NCBI GenBank assembly: GCA_029960065.1 | Contig: JASCOF010000001.1 | Coordinates: 124,001 to 188,000, forward strand | DNA length: 64,000 bases | From: Flavobacteriaceae bacterium PS02336 | Lineage (GTDB): Bacteria > Bacteroidota > Bacteroidia > Flavobacteriales > Flavobacteriaceae | Direction of reading: 5' to 3' | Part shown: one piece after another, positions 6,590 to 16,129 of the stretch | Layout of the letters: each line of letters starts with the position of its first letter | Numbering within the stretch: the stretch's first letter is position 1 | Program-made: the position numbers and the translations under genes | The notes under the pieces: generated by a model | Told to the model about the DNA's origin: nothing | Seen by the model: only the letters and a program-made list of their open reading frames with translations | Database searches by the model: none

Positions 6590-9500
6590 TTATCCCGCTA
6601 TTAATTCTTCTATTTGTTTTTCTTCTGCAATTCGTTTTAATGCTTTTTTGTAATCAGTTGGCATTACTTTTACGAAGTGCTGTTGTTGGTTTTCCCAGTC
6701 TGCTAAAATTCTTTTTGCTAATGGACTGCTTGTGTACAATGAATGATTTTTGATCAGTTTTCTTAGTTTCGTAAGATCTTCTTCTTCCATTGTATCGAAT
6801 GCAACCATTTCCATGTTACAAACTGTAGAATCGAATTTCTTATTTGGATCGTAAACGTAAGCTACACCACCGCTCATACCAGCTGCGAAGTTTCTTCCTG
6901 TTTTTCCTAAAACTACCACTGTACCACCGGTCATGTACTCGCAACCGTGATCTCCAATTCCTTCAACAACTGCTGTTGCTCCAGAATTTCTCACACAGAA
7001 ACGCTCTCCGGCCATTCCATTAATATAAGCCTCTCCGGTAATAGCTCCGTAAAGGGCAACGTTCCCGATAATGATATTGTCTTCAGGGTTGAAAGTTGCA
7101 GTAGGAGGTACTTTTACAATTAATTTTCCTCCAGACAGCCCTTTTCCTAAATAATCATTACAGTTTCCGTGAATTTTAAATGACAATCCGTTTGTTGCAA
7201 AAGCACCAAAACTTTGTCCAGCAGAACCTTCAAAATCAACTAAAATAGTGTCATCAGGTAATCCTTGTGCGCCGTAGATTTTTGAGATTTCGTTACTCAA
7301 AATCGCACCTACAGAACGGTCTGTATTTTTAATTTTAAAGGTTACTCTTGTTTTCTCTTTTCTATAGATAGACGGAATTGCTTCTTTGATGATGTCAAAA
7401 TCCAATACATTTTCAAGTTGGTGATCTTGAGTAGTTGTATTATGATTTGGCTCTGTTTTCGCTTTTTCCGGTTTGTATAGAATTGATGACAAGTCTAAAC
7501 CATTTGCTTTATAATGTTTGATGGCTTTGTTCACATTTAATTTTTGTGACTGGCCTACCATTTCTTTTAAAGTTCTGAAACCTAACTGCGCCATGATTTC
7601 TCTTAACTCTTCAGCAATAAAATACATGAAGTTGATTACGTGCTCTGGCGTTCCTTTGAAATTTTTTCTCAATTCAGGATCCTGAGTTGCAATACCAACT
7701 GGGCAGGTATTTAAGTGACAAGCTCTCATCATGATACATCCAGAAGCTACAAGCGGAGCCGTTGCAAAACCGAATTCTTCAGCTCCTAATAAAGCTGCAA
7801 TAGCAACGTCACGACCTGTTTTCAGCTGTCCGTCACACTCTAAAACTACACGGCTTCTTAAATCGTTTAAGATCAAAGTTTGCTGTGCTTCAGCTAAACC
7901 AAGTTCCCATGGAATACCTGTGTGCTGTAAAGATGTTAAAGGTGCAGCTCCCGTTCCTCCGTCATAACCAGAAATTAAGATAACGTCAGCTTTTGCTTTG
8001 GCAACACCGGCAGCGATGGTGCCGACTCCAACTTCAGAAACTAATTTTACGTTAATACGAGCTTCACGGTTTGCATTTTTCAAATCGTAAATCAACTGAG
8101 ATAAATCCTCAATTGAGTAAATATCGTGGTGAGGAGGAGGCGAAATCAAACCTACATAAGGCGTAGAGTTTCTGGTTTCAGCAATCCAAGGCACTACTTT
8201 TTCTCCAGGTAACTGTCCACCTTCACCAGGTTTCGCACCTTGAGCCATTTTAATCTGAATTTCTTTAGCGTTTGTCAAATAGTTGATCGAAACACCAAAA
8301 CGTCCCGAAGCAACTTGCTTGATAGCAGAGTTTCTAGAATCTCCGTTAATTTCTTTCTGGAAACGTTTTGGATCTTCTCCGCCTTCTCCAGAATTACTTT
8401 TTCCACCAATTCTGTTCATTGCAATCGCTAAATTCTCGTGTGCTTCTCTAGAAATAGATCCGTAAGACATTGCACCCGTTTTGAATTTCTTTACAATTTC
8501 TGTCCAAGGTTCTACTTCATCAATAGAAATTGGATCTAAATTGTTGAATTCAAATAAACCTCTAATAGTCATTAAGTTTGAGCTTTGCTCGTTAACGGCA
8601 TTTGAGTATTCTTTATAACTTTCTGGGCTGTTTAAACGAACCGCTTGTTGTAATTTAGAAATAGTGGTTGGGTTAAACATGTGTTTTTCACCGCCACGTC
8701 TCCATCTGTAAATACCTCCAATTTCAAGAGAAAGCAAACTTGCTACCTTTGAATTTGGGAAAGCTTTTTGGAAACGTTTTTTAACCTCTTTTTCAACCTC
8801 CATTAAACCAATTCCTTCAATTCTTGATGGAGTGTAAGGGAAATATTTAGAAGTAAATGTTTTGTTTAAACCTAAAATCTCGAAAATTTGAGCAGCTCTA
8901 TAAGAATGTAATGTAGAGATACCAATTTTGTTCATGATTTTAACGATTCCTTTTGCAATCGCTTTATTGTAGTTAACTACAGCATAATCTGCTTTTACTT
9001 TTGTAATGAAACCTTTTTCAACCTGATCGTGAATGATTTCATTTACCATGTAAGGATTTATCGCACTTGCACCGTATCCGAACAATAAAGCAAAATGATG
9101 AGGTTCTCTAGGTTCAGCAGATTCAATGATGATTCCGAATTTAGAACGAACTTGTAAAATGTTCAAAGAGTGATGAATATAAGAACAAGCCAATAACATT
9201 GGAATTGGAGCAAATTCTTCGCTCACACCTCTATCTGATAAGATAATGATGTTGCATCCTTCTTCAACTGCTTTAAAAGTCGCTTGAACACATTTTTCAA
9301 GTGCACGTTCTAAACCGTTAACTCCTTTTTCTATTTTATATAATGTAGAAATAGTAGCCGATTTGAAATCTACGTGATCAATATTTCTAATTTTATCCAA
9401 ATCCTCGTTAGAAATAACTGGATTTTGAATTTTTAGTTTTTTACATTGCTTAGATTCAATTTCGAAAATATTGAAATCTCCACCAATTGCTAAGCTGATA

Positions 9501-11107
9501 TCAGTGATAATTTCTTCACGAATACCATCTAACGGCGGGTTGGTAACCTGAGCAAATAATTGTTTGAAGTAATTATACAACAACTGTGGCTGATCTGAAA
9601 GAACTGCCAAAGGCGTATCATTACCCATAGAACTGATTGCTTCAGCTCCGTCGCTACCCATTGGATTGATGATTGTTTTTAAATCTTCAATAGTATAGCC
9701 AAATAATTTTTGTCTTGTTACGAAATCTAATTTTTCAACAGGAGTAGGGTTGTTCGTGTAAGGAACTTTAGCAAGTGGTAATAAGTTTGCGTCGATCCAT
9801 TCTTGGTACGGACGTTTTGTAACTATCGCTTTCTTAACTTCTTCGTCTTCGATGATACGACCTTCATTCATATCAACCAGGAACATTTTTCCTGGCTCTA
9901 AACGACCGTGCTGAATTACATCTTCTGGATCGATGTCTAATACACCAATTTCAGAGGACATAATTACGAATCCGCTTTTCGTTAAAGTATAACGAGAAGG
10001 ACGCAATCCGTTTCTATCTAGTAAAGCACCAATTACGTTTCCATCTGTAAACGGAATAGAAGCAGGACCATCCCAAGGCTCCATAATACAAGCGTTAAAC
10101 TCGTAGAAAGCTCTTTTCTCAGGAGACATTGTCTGATGTTTTTCCCAAGCTTCAGGAACAACCATCATCATAGCCTCTGGCAATGAACGACCAGTCATTA
10201 ATAAAAGTTCAACCACCATATCCATAGAAGCAGAATCTGATTTTCCTTCTAAGATAATTGGGAATAATTTTTTGATATCATCGCCAAAAACTTTGCTTTG
10301 CATAAGCTCTTCACGAGCACGCATACGGCTTACGTTTCCACGAAGTGTGTTGATCTCACCATTATGACACATGTATCTAAACGGCTGCGCTAAGTCCCAA
10401 GATGGGAATGTATTTGTAGAGAAACGCTGGTGTACAAGTGCTAAACGAGTCACCAAGTCTGGATCTTTCAAATCTATATAATAACGGCTGATGTCTTCCG
10501 GCATCAATAGACCTTTATATATTATAGTAGTTGTCGATAAACTAGTAAAATAAAACATGTGGCTTTCAGAAGTTTTAGATCCTCTTACGGCATGTTCAGC
10601 AATTTTTCTAGCTGCAAAAAGTTTTGCATTAAATTCTTGTTCAGTTAAATTTTGTCCGTTTTTAGAAACGAAAACTTGTTTAACTGTTGGTTCTTTTTCT
10701 GCGGCGATTTGCCCTAAATTTTCAACGTCAACAGGTACATCTCTCCAACCTAAGATCTTTAAATTTTGATCTTTAATAGTTGCTTCAAATGCATTGATAC
10801 AAAAAGAAACCTGGTTTTTGCTTTTTGGTAAAAAAACCATTCCTACTGCATACTCACGCGCTTCTGGGATTTCAAAGTCACAAACTTTCTTAAAAAAATC
10901 ATGAGGAATGTCGAATAAAATTCCGGCTCCGTCACCAGTTCTTCCATCAGAACTAACGGCACCACGATGTTCCAATTTAATTAAGATGTCTAATGCTTTG
11001 TGAATAATATCATTTGACTTAATACCATTCAAATTACAAATAAATCCTGCACCACAATTGTCGTGTTCAAATTCAGGCAGATAAAGCCCTTGTTCTTTAA
11101 CTCTCAT
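6590..11107 (-). CDS. gltB: Glutamate synthase (NADPH) large subunit
   Basis: This is the alpha subunit of GOGAT, which transfers the amide nitrogen of glutamine to 2-oxoglutarate. From the ATG at 11107 the product has 1505 residues, as expected. HDNCGAGF places the catalytic Cys at residue 18, which becomes the N-terminal nucleophile after removal of a short propeptide. The order is class II glutaminase domain (to about 420), central domain, FMN-binding synthase domain with [12 protein letters not shown] and [10 protein letters not shown], the 3Fe-4S motif [15 protein letters not shown], and the C-terminal GXGXG beta-helix domain. The frame is open to 11179, but those 24 residues do not fit the family. 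It is divergent from sucC across a 416-bp regulatory gap. Confidence 0.96.
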   Translation of the reverse strand: MRVKEQGLYLPEFEHDNCGAGFICNLNGIKSNDIIHKALDILIKLEHRGAVSSDGRTGDGAGILFDIPHDFFKKVCDFEIPEAREYAVGMVFLPKSKNQVSFCINAFEATIKDQNLKILGWRDVPVDVENLGQIAAEKEPTVKQVFVSKNGQNLTEQEFNAKLFAARKIAEHAVRGSKTSESHMFYFTSLSTTTIIYKGLLMPEDISRYYIDLKDPDLVTRLALVHQRFSTNTFPSWDLAQPFRYMCHNGEINTLRGNVSRMRAREELMQSKVFGDDIKKLFPIILEGKSDSASMDMVVELLLMTGRSLPEAMMMVVPEAWEKHQTMSPEKRAFYEFNACIMEPWDGPASIPFTDGNVIGALLDRNGLRPSRYTLTKSGFVIMSSEIGVLDIDPEDVIQHGRLEPGKMFLVDMNEGRIIEDEEVKKAIVTKRPYQEWIDANLLPLAKVPYTNNPTPVEKLDFVTRQKLFGYTIEDLKTIINPMGSDGAEAISSMGNDTPLAVLSDQPQLLYNYFKQLFAQVTNPPLDGIREEIITDISLAIGGDFNIFEIESKQCKKLKIQNPVISNEDLDKIRNIDHVDFKSATISTLYKIEKGVNGLERALEKCVQATFKAVEEGCNIIILSDRGVSEEFAPIPMLLACSYIHHSLNILQVRSKFGIIIESAEPREPHHFALLFGYGASAINPYMVNEIIHDQVEKGFITKVKADYAVVNYNKAIAKGIVKIMNKIGISTLHSYRAAQIFEILGLNKTFTSKYFPYTPSRIEGIGLMEVEKEVKKRFQKAFPNSKVASLLSLEIGGIYRWRRGGEKHMFNPTTISKLQQAVRLNSPESYKEYSNAVNEQSSNLMTIRGLFEFNNLDPISIDEVEPWTEIVKKFKTGAMSYGSISREAHENLAIAMNRIGGKSNSGEGGEDPKRFQKEINGDSRNSAIKQVASGRFGVSINYLTNAKEIQIKMAQGAKPGEGGQLPGEKVVPWIAETRNSTPYVGLISPPPHHDIYSIEDLSQLIYDLKNANREARINVKLVSEVGVGTIAAGVAKAKADVILISGYDGGTGAAPLTSLQHTGIPWELGLAEAQQTLILNDLRSRVVLECDGQLKTGRDVAIAALLGAEEFGFATAPLVASGCIMMRACHLNTCPVGIATQDPELRKNFKGTPEHVINFMYFIAEELREIMAQLGFRTLKEMVGQSQKLNVNKAIKHYKANGLDLSSILYKPEKAKTEPNHNTTTQDHQLENVLDFDIIKEAIPSIYRKEKTRVTFKIKNTDRSVGAILSNEISKIYGAQGLPDDTILVDFEGSAGQSFGAFATNGLSFKIHGNCNDYLGKGLSGGKLIVKVPPTATFNPEDNIIIGNVALYGAITGEAYINGMAGERFCVRNSGATAVVEGIGDHGCEYMTGGTVVVLGKTGRNFAAGMSGGVAYVYDPNKKFDSTVCNMEMVAFDTMEEEDLTKLRKLIKNHSLYTSSPLAKRILADWENQQQHFVKVMPTDYKKALKRIAEEKQIEELIAG

Positions 11108-11523
11108 TCTTGATATTTTTTCTACAAAAATAAAGATTTCGTTAAACATAATGTAGTGAAATAATGTATTCGCTTTCATTTTTGTTGTAATATTAGAAAA
11201 AGGGTTCTTAAATGATAATATTATTATATAAACGATTGCGAATTATCAAAATCATAATTGAGAATAAAATATATTAAGAAAAATCGTCTCTTAGGTATTG
11301 AATCCAGTGAAGTTTTTGTTAAATATCAAACGTTTTAGCAGTTTTGTGTTAACATTAACAATGTGATTCGCTAACGATTTGTTTGCATTGAAAATTTTTC
11401 AACGCTTAATACCTATAGGTAACGTTTATTTAATTGAAAAAGATTTTACTATTAAGTTGTATTTTGTTACTTTTGTCGCACTTTTATTCTGAAATAAATT
11501 CAGAACCAGACAAATTCTATATT
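11108..11523. promoter_or_regulatory. Divergent gltB-sucC control region
   Basis: This 416-bp gap holds no gene, although the sucC frame is open back to a TTG at 11434. On the minus strand a possible gltB -7 box (TATTTTTG) is at 11125-11132. On the plus strand TACTTTTG at 11468-11475 is a good -7 box for sucC. Two perfect short inverted repeats lie between: TGTTAACATTAACA at 11347-11360 and ACCTATAGGT at 11411-11420. Either could be an operator; the regulator is unknown. Confidence 0.45.
11468..11475 (+). promoter_or_regulatory. sucC -7 promoter element
   Basis: TACTTTTG matches TAnnTTTG and lies 48 bp before the sucC ATG at 11524. Its position inside the upstream open frame argues against translation from the TTG at 11434. 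No clear TTG -33 partner is seen. Confidence 0.5.
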
Positions 11524-12717
11524 ATGAACATACACGAATATCAAGGAAAAGAAATTTTAGCGAGTTACGGAGTACGCGTACAACGCGGAATTGTGGCTAA
11601 CAATGCGGTTGAAGCTGTAGCTGCTGCAAAACAATTAACTGCCGAAACTGGTACAGGATGGCACGTAATAAAAGCACAAATTCACGCAGGTGGTCGTGGA
11701 AAAGGTGGTGGAGTTAAGCTGGCAAAAAACTTACAACAAGTTGAAGAGTTAGCAGAACAAATCATCGGAATGCAATTGATCACGCCTCAGACTCCGCCTG
11801 AAGGTAAAAAAGTAAACAAAATATTAGTTGCAGAAGATGTTTACTATCCAGGTGAAAGCGAAACTTCTGAATTCTATGTTTCTGTTTTATTGAATAGAGG
11901 TACAGGACGCAACATGATTATGTATTCTACTGAAGGTGGAATGGATATCGAAGAAGTTGCTGAGCATACGCCACACTTAATCTTTACTGAAGAAATCGAT
12001 CCATCTGTTGGATTACAAGGTTTCCAAGCTAGAAGAGTTGCCTTCAATTTAGGTCTTTCTGGAAATGCTTTCAAAGAAATGGTTAAATTCATCGATGCAC
12101 TTTACAATGCTTACATTGGTTCTGATGCTTCTATGTTTGAAATCAACCCAGTTTTAAAAACTTCTGATAACAAAATCTTAGCTGTTGATGCTAAAGTTAA
12201 CATTGACGATAACGCTTTATACAGACAACCAAAATATGCTGAAATGAGAGATATCCGTGAGGAGAATCCAATCGAAGTTGAAGCTAAAGAAGTTGGTCTT
12301 AACTATGTGGATCTTGACGGTACTGTAGGATGTATGGTAAACGGAGCTGGTCTTGCAATGGCAACTATGGATTTAATTAAATATGCTGGTTTTGAGCCTG
12401 CTAACTTCCTAGACGTTGGTGGAACTGCTGATGCTAAACGTGTTGAAACAGCTTTCAGAATTATCTTGAAAGATCCAAACGTAAAAGCGATCTTAATTAA
12501 CATCTTCGGAGGTATCGTTCGTTGTGACCGTGTTGCTCAAGGTGTTGTTGATGCTTACAAAAACATGGGAGACGCTATTAAAGTGCCAATCATTGTTCGT
12601 TTGCAAGGAACAAATGCTGAAATTGCAAAAGAATTAATTGACAACTCTGGTATGCCAATCTTATCTGCAGTTCAATTCCAAGAAGCTGCTGACCAAGTTA
12701 AAGCTGCTCTTTCTTAA
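11524..12717 (+). CDS. sucC: Succinyl-CoA synthetase (ADP-forming) beta subunit
   Basis: This subunit of the citric-acid-cycle enzyme interconverts succinyl-CoA with succinate, CoA and ATP. The 397-residue product begins [12 protein letters not shown], the family's normal start, and contains the ATP-grasp fold with [13 protein letters not shown], the EINPVLKT metal/nucleotide segment, [13 protein letters not shown], and the [10 protein letters not shown] phosphate-binding loop near residue 320. A 30-codon in-frame extension from a TTG looks signal-peptide-like but lies upstream of the likely promoter, so I reject it. The alpha subunit (sucD) is not next to it, as in many Bacteroidota. It is followed by a strong terminator. 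Confidence 0.96.
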   Translation: MNIHEYQGKEILASYGVRVQRGIVANNAVEAVAAAKQLTAETGTGWHVIKAQIHAGGRGKGGGVKLAKNLQQVEELAEQIIGMQLITPQTPPEGKKVNKILVAEDVYYPGESETSEFYVSVLLNRGTGRNMIMYSTEGGMDIEEVAEHTPHLIFTEEIDPSVGLQGFQARRVAFNLGLSGNAFKEMVKFIDALYNAYIGSDASMFEINPVLKTSDNKILAVDAKVNIDDNALYRQPKYAEMRDIREENPIEVEAKEVGLNYVDLDGTVGCMVNGAGLAMATMDLIKYAGFEPANFLDVGGTADAKRVETAFRIILKDPNVKAILINIFGGIVRCDRVAQGVVDAYKNMGDAIKVPIIVRLQGTNAEIAKELIDNSGMPILSAVQFQEAADQVKAALS

Positions 12718-12729
12718 TTAAAATTGTAG

Positions 12730-12749
12730 AGATGCACTGCAGTGCATCT
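12730..12749. repeat. 20-bp perfect palindrome after sucC
   Basis: AGATGCACTGCAGTGCATCT is self-complementary. A relative occurs just downstream of icd at 31057-31077 (AGATGCAC...GTGCGTCT), suggesting a dispersed palindrome family placed behind genes. Confidence 0.6.
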
Positions 12750-12761
12750 TTCTGAATATAG

Positions 12762-12794
12762 AAAATCCCTCCGTACTTCGGAGGGATTTTTTTT
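12762..12794 (+). terminator. Rho-independent terminator of sucC
   Basis: A perfect 12-bp stem (12762-12773 with 12779-12790, core ATCCCTCCG/CGGAGGGAT) has loop TACTT and is followed by eight or more T residues. Confidence 0.9.
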
Positions 12795-12803
12795 GTAGTC
12801 AAT

Positions 12804-12948
12804 TTAACCGCAAAGGGCGCTAAGTTTTTTTGTCAAGGATTGTGAGTACAAACGCAAAGTTCGCAAAGCTACATGGATAAAGCTTTGCGAACTTTGCGTT
12901 TATGTAGATTCTTATATTTAAAAATCCTTGCGTGCTTTGCGGTTAAAA
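12804..12948. repeat. Nested-palindrome repeat, copy 1 (sucC/DUF5694 junction)
   Basis: The outer arms AACCGCAAAG and CTTTGCGGTT enclose an inner perfect pair, ACGCAAAGTTCGCAAAGCT (near 12853) with its complement near 12877-12900. Relatives lie at 13950-14058, 16842-16983 and 43814-43957. It separates two convergent genes and could fold into a long hairpin in either transcript. Confidence 0.8.
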
Positions 12949-12953
12949 AAACA

Positions 12954-13751
12954 CTATTTCAAAACAGTCGATAATTCTACAAGTTCAAATGTAGGGTCAT
13001 GTTCTATAAATTCTCTAATCAGAGCAGCATGGCCGGCACCGACTAAAATCATTATTTTATTATCTGTACTTTCCGTTAATTTCTGAATTAAAGAATACAT
13101 GTATAAGTTTCTCTTGTACCAATTTGAAACTAAAGACGGTCCTGTAAAATCATCTGGATTTCCAGCTCTGTTAGCTACTTCCAAATACCATTGGATATTT
13201 TTATTTTCGGTTTGTTTTTTATTGTAATGTAGCATGAGTTCTTGCAGCGAGCTTTTTGTTATTCTTTCATTATGATCTTTTTCATTTATTTTTTTCCACT
13301 CCTTATTTCTTTTCAATAAATCCTGCTGGTTTGCTTTTTCCATTGCCATCATTAAACTGTCATAGGGAAAAGAAGTATAAAGATTCATTCCGTATAATTT
13401 TTTATGATTTAGTTTTTTAGCTGTGCGAAGTGCCAGTTGTGTTATTTCGTTTTTATTAGTTTTAAAAAGACTGTCGGTGTTTTTATTGTAAAACTTATCT
13501 AAATCGGCTTGTTCATTAAATTCCCATTCTACAAATATTTTATCTGGGCCAAATTTTTTGATTTTGTCACTCATTATTTCGAGTTCCTTTTGGCTTTTCT
13601 CAGACAAGATATCAAAACTGTTTAGTTTAGCAACGTCAAGTCCAGGATTGGCGTAATGAAAAGTCCCAACCAATAAAATCTGCTTTTTCTTAGTTTGAGC
13701 AGATGTCATGTTAAATGTAATAAGGGCTAATAATAGAATGATTTTTTGCAT
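12954..13751 (-). CDS. DUF5694 family secreted protein, copy 1 (TraB/Tiki-like motifs)
   Basis: The 265-residue protein has a signal peptide (residues 1-18, ending in MTSAQ), so it is exported. The mature protein starts with QILLVGTFHYANP and ends with ILVGAGHAALI, giving two GxxH motifs (GTFH and GAGH) plus KIFVEW with a conserved Glu. This layout recalls the TraB/Tiki/EreA-like superfamily, which contains metal-dependent hydrolases; that link is my inference, whereas membership of the DUF5694 group is recognised from the overall sequence. The middle is Lys-rich and helical. It is a tandem duplicate of the gene at 14065-14865, with which it shares its flanking sequence. The -7 box is TACATTTG at 13776-13783. 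Confidence 0.85.
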   Translation of the reverse strand: MQKIILLLALITFNMTSAQTKKKQILLVGTFHYANPGLDVAKLNSFDILSEKSQKELEIMSDKIKKFGPDKIFVEWEFNEQADLDKFYNKNTDSLFKTNKNEITQLALRTAKKLNHKKLYGMNLYTSFPYDSLMMAMEKANQQDLLKRNKEWKKINEKDHNERITKSSLQELMLHYNKKQTENKNIQWYLEVANRAGNPDDFTGPSLVSNWYKRNLYMYSLIQKLTESTDNKIMILVGAGHAALIREFIEHDPTFELVELSTVLK

Positions 13752-13775
13752 GATTATTTGTTTTTAAATTCATGA

Positions 13776-13783
13776 CAAATGTA
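13776..13783 (-). promoter_or_regulatory. -7 promoter element of DUF5694 copy 1
   Basis: TACATTTG on the minus strand is 25 bp before the ATG. The matching element of copy 2 is at 14889-14896 in the same relative place, and the two upstream regions stay alignable for over 100 bp. Confidence 0.5.
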
Positions 13784-13871
13784 TGCTGTCTTTTGACCTC
13801 TATTTTTTGTTTTTGATGAACATAGGATTTCATTTTATAAACTCATGAAATTTGTGGCGTAATAATTTCGT

Positions 13872-13895
13872 GTAAAGTTTTTGATAGTTCATCCC
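13872..13895. promoter_or_regulatory. Conserved block upstream of DUF5694 copy 1
   Basis: GTAAAGTTTTTGATAGTTCATCC here nearly equals the block at about 14985-15007 upstream of copy 2. It keeps two GTT-containing half-words about one helical turn apart, loosely like LytTR-type sites. A LytTR regulator is encoded next door, so it is a candidate binding site, but the block may simply be part of the duplicated DNA. Confidence 0.25.
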
Positions 13896-13949
13896 TGAAA
13901 AAATAGCTTTTAAATATGCTTTTTTGATAAAGTAGAAAAAAATAAAATG

Positions 13950-14058
13950 TAACCGCAAAGTCCGCTAGGGTTTTCTTTAAGGTTTATAAAAACGCAAAGT
14001 TCGCAAAGCTATTTGTATAAAATAACTTTGCGAACTTTGCTTAATTCTTTGCGGTTAA
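13950..14058. repeat. Nested-palindrome repeat, copy 2 (inside the DUF5694 duplication)
   Basis: Outer TAACCGCAAAG and CTTTGCGGTTA arms surround an inner ACGCAAAGTTCGCAAAGC/CTTTGCGAACTTTGC pair. It has the same place relative to copy 2 of DUF5694 as repeat copy 1 has to copy 1. The 312-bp gap 13752-14064 otherwise holds only the copy 1 promoter region. Confidence 0.8.
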
Positions 14059-14064
14059 AAAATA

Positions 14065-14865
14065 TTATTTCAAAACAGTTGATAATTCTACAATTTCGAA
14101 TGTAGGATCATGTGCCAGAAAGTCTCTAATGATTGCAGCATGGCCACCACCTACTAAAACCATTATTTTATTATCTGTGCTTTCTGTCAATTTTTGAACT
14201 AAAGAGTACATATATAAGTTTCTTTTATACCAATTTGAAACCAAAGAAGCCCCTGTAAAATCGTCTGGATTTCCAGCTCTGTTTGCTACTTCCAAATACC
14301 ATTGTATATTTTTATCAAAGGTTTCTTTTTTATTGTTGTAAAGCATAAGATTGATTAAAGAGTTTATACTAATTTGTTCGTTATCCTCTTTCTCAAAGCT
14401 TTTTGTAATCTCAATGTTTCTTTTCATTAAATCCTTCTGATTTGCTTTTTCCATTGATATCATTAAACTGTCATAAGGAAAACGAGTACGATAATCAATT
14501 CCATATATTTTTTTATGATTCAGTTTTTTAGCAGTACGTAATGCTAACTGAGTAATTTCATTTGGATCTTTTTTAAGTAAACTGTCGGTGTTTTTATTGT
14601 AAAGTTTGTCTAACTCCGCCTGCTTGCTAAATTTCCATTCTACAAATATTTTATCCGGACCAAATTTTTTGATTTTGTCGCTCATTATTTCAAGTTCTTT
14701 TTGGCTTTTTTCAGACATTACATTAAAAGTATTTATTTTAGCAATATCACTTGCTGGATTAGCGTAATGAAAAGTTCCAATTAATAAAATTTGTTTTTTC
14801 TTAACTTGTTGAGCAGACGCGATGTTAAATGTAATAAGGCTTAATAGTAGAATGATTTTTTGCAT
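14065..14865 (-). CDS. DUF5694 family secreted protein, copy 2
   Basis: The 266-residue tandem paralogue of 12954-13751 is near-identical over long stretches (AEIST-type core, QWYLEVANRAGNPDDFTG, WYKRNLYMYSL). It has a signal peptide (cleavage near IASAQ), the two GxxH motifs (GTFH near residue 31 and GGGH near 240) and KIFVEW. Differences cluster in the Lys-rich middle (residues 120-175), which suggests relaxed constraint or divergence of specificity there. The next gene upstream is the divergent sensor kinase. Any function is unproven; distant similarity to TraB/Tiki-type hydrolases is inferred from the motifs only. Confidence 0.85.
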   Translation of the reverse strand: MQKIILLLSLITFNIASAQQVKKKQILLIGTFHYANPASDIAKINTFNVMSEKSQKELEIMSDKIKKFGPDKIFVEWKFSKQAELDKLYNKNTDSLLKKDPNEITQLALRTAKKLNHKKIYGIDYRTRFPYDSLMISMEKANQKDLMKRNIEITKSFEKEDNEQISINSLINLMLYNNKKETFDKNIQWYLEVANRAGNPDDFTGASLVSNWYKRNLYMYSLVQKLTESTDNKIMVLVGGGHAAIIRDFLAHDPTFEIVELSTVLK

Positions 14866-14888
14866 GATTTTTTGTTTTAAATTCAGAG

Positions 14889-14896
14889 CAAATGTA
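14889..14896 (-). promoter_or_regulatory. -7 promoter element of DUF5694 copy 2
   Basis: TACATTTG on the minus strand is 24 bp before the ATG, matching the element of copy 1 (13776-13783). The adjoining words GTCTTTTGACCTC are identical in both. Confidence 0.5.
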
Positions 14897-14984
14897 TTCC
14901 GTCTTTTGACCTCTATTTTTTGTTTTTGATGAACTTAGGATTTCATTTTATAAACACATGAAATTTATAAATTAATAATTTGGT

Positions 14985-15007
14985 GTAACGTTTTTGATAG
15001 TTCATCC
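14985..15007. promoter_or_regulatory. Conserved block between DUF5694 copy 2 and the sensor kinase
   Basis: GTAACGTTTTTGATAGTTCATCC is the counterpart of 13872-13895. Here it lies in the divergent region shared with the LytS-like kinase gene, so it could act on both. LytTR binding is a guess. Confidence 0.25.
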
Positions 15008-15058
15008 TTAAAAAAGCATGTTTTAAATAAATCTAATTTTCTATTTAAGGCTTAGTTG

Positions 15059-15066
15059 TATTTTTG
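15059..15066 (+). promoter_or_regulatory. -7 promoter element of the sensor kinase operon
   Basis: TATTTTTG fits TAnnTTTG and is 18 bp upstream of the kinase ATG at 15085. No clear -33 element is seen. Confidence 0.4.
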
Positions 15067-15084
15067 AATTAATTATCAAAAACT

Positions 15085-16125
15085 ATGAAATCAAGAATCC
15101 CTTTTTACTATCACATTGTCTTTTTCTTATTATTATTTCTAACGTACATTTTCTGGGATATTGGACTTAATGATCAAAAAATAGAAATTGTAATCAAAGC
15201 AATATGTTATGGAATTACGCCAACTCATCTGTTAGCAATATTTTGCATCTACATTCTCAATTTTTATTACTTCTGTGAATGGTTTTTAAATAGGAAGAAA
15301 TTACTTTTTTATATTTTGACAATTCCAGTTTCGCTATTGCTTTTTGCTGCTGTCCGCTATTTTTTGCAAGAAGTTGTTATGTTTAATATTACTGGAATGC
15401 ACAACTACTATGAAGAAGCCAGAGAAATAGTTTATTATATAAAAGATAATTTTTTCTTCGGATTGCCAGCTGTAATTTTAAGCGCATTGACTTTTTTGTT
15501 TTGGCAGTTTCATACTACACAACATCAAAATCAGGAATTGCTTTTGGAGAATAAAAAAGCCGAATTTCAAATGCTGAAAGCACAGGTTAGCCCGCATTTT
15601 TTATTTAATACATTGAATTCTTTTTACAGTCAGTTAGTTTTAAAAGAAGATGAAATGGCCGATGATATTTTGGTTCTGTCAGATTTGCTTCGATATGTTA
15701 TTACTGAAACAGATAAAGATGAAGCGGTTTTATCCAAAGAAATTCAGTTTATTCAGAACTACATTCATCTGCAGAAAAAACGTTTTGAAGATCAGCTGTA
15801 TTTGGATTTTTCTGTTGAAGGAGAATATTCAACTGAAAAAATAATTTCATCGGCTTTAATTCATTTTGTAGAGAATGTTTTTAAACATGGAAAACTGAAT
15901 AATGAAAATGAAAAAGCGGTTATTTCGATCAAAATAAAAGAGAAGTCTCTAGAGATTTCAACTTTCAATTATAATGTAAATGGAGAAAATTATTCTTCAA
16001 CAGGAATTGGTTTTGAAAATCTGACCAAAAGACTTGAATATATGTATAAAGATCAATTTATACTTGAAAAAACAGAAGAAAATAATACCTTTAAAACGTA
16101 CTTGAAAATACCACTAAAAAAATAA
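15085..16125 (+). CDS. LytS-type sensor histidine kinase (His_kinase family)
   Basis: The 346-residue membrane kinase has four predicted membrane helices at about 8-25, 42-63, 72-93 and 124-142, then a short coiled linker (HTTQHQNQELLLENKKAEFQ). The kinase core carries QVSPHFLFNTLNS, with the phospho-acceptor His at residue 171, and a C-terminal ATPase part with IHFVENVFKHG (N box) and TGIGFENLTKRL (G box). This is the class that pairs with LytTR response regulators. The stimulus is unknown, since no separate sensor domain is visible. It is followed after 4 bp by its regulator, so the two form one operon. Confidence 0.94.
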   Translation: MKSRIPFYYHIVFFLLLFLTYIFWDIGLNDQKIEIVIKAICYGITPTHLLAIFCIYILNFYYFCEWFLNRKKLLFYILTIPVSLLLFAAVRYFLQEVVMFNITGMHNYYEEAREIVYYIKDNFFFGLPAVILSALTFLFWQFHTTQHQNQELLLENKKAEFQMLKAQVSPHFLFNTLNSFYSQLVLKEDEMADDILVLSDLLRYVITETDKDEAVLSKEIQFIQNYIHLQKKRFEDQLYLDFSVEGEYSTEKIISSALIHFVENVFKHGKLNNENEKAVISIKIKEKSLEISTFNYNVNGENYSSTGIGFENLTKRLEYMYKDQFILEKTEENNTFKTYLKIPLKK

Positions 16126-16129
16126 ATCT

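Noticed and set aside
11434..11523. Signal-peptide-like N-terminal extension of sucC
   Set aside because: It starts at TTG, contains the likely promoter -7 box, and succinyl-CoA synthetase is cytoplasmic with a normal start at MNIHEYQ.
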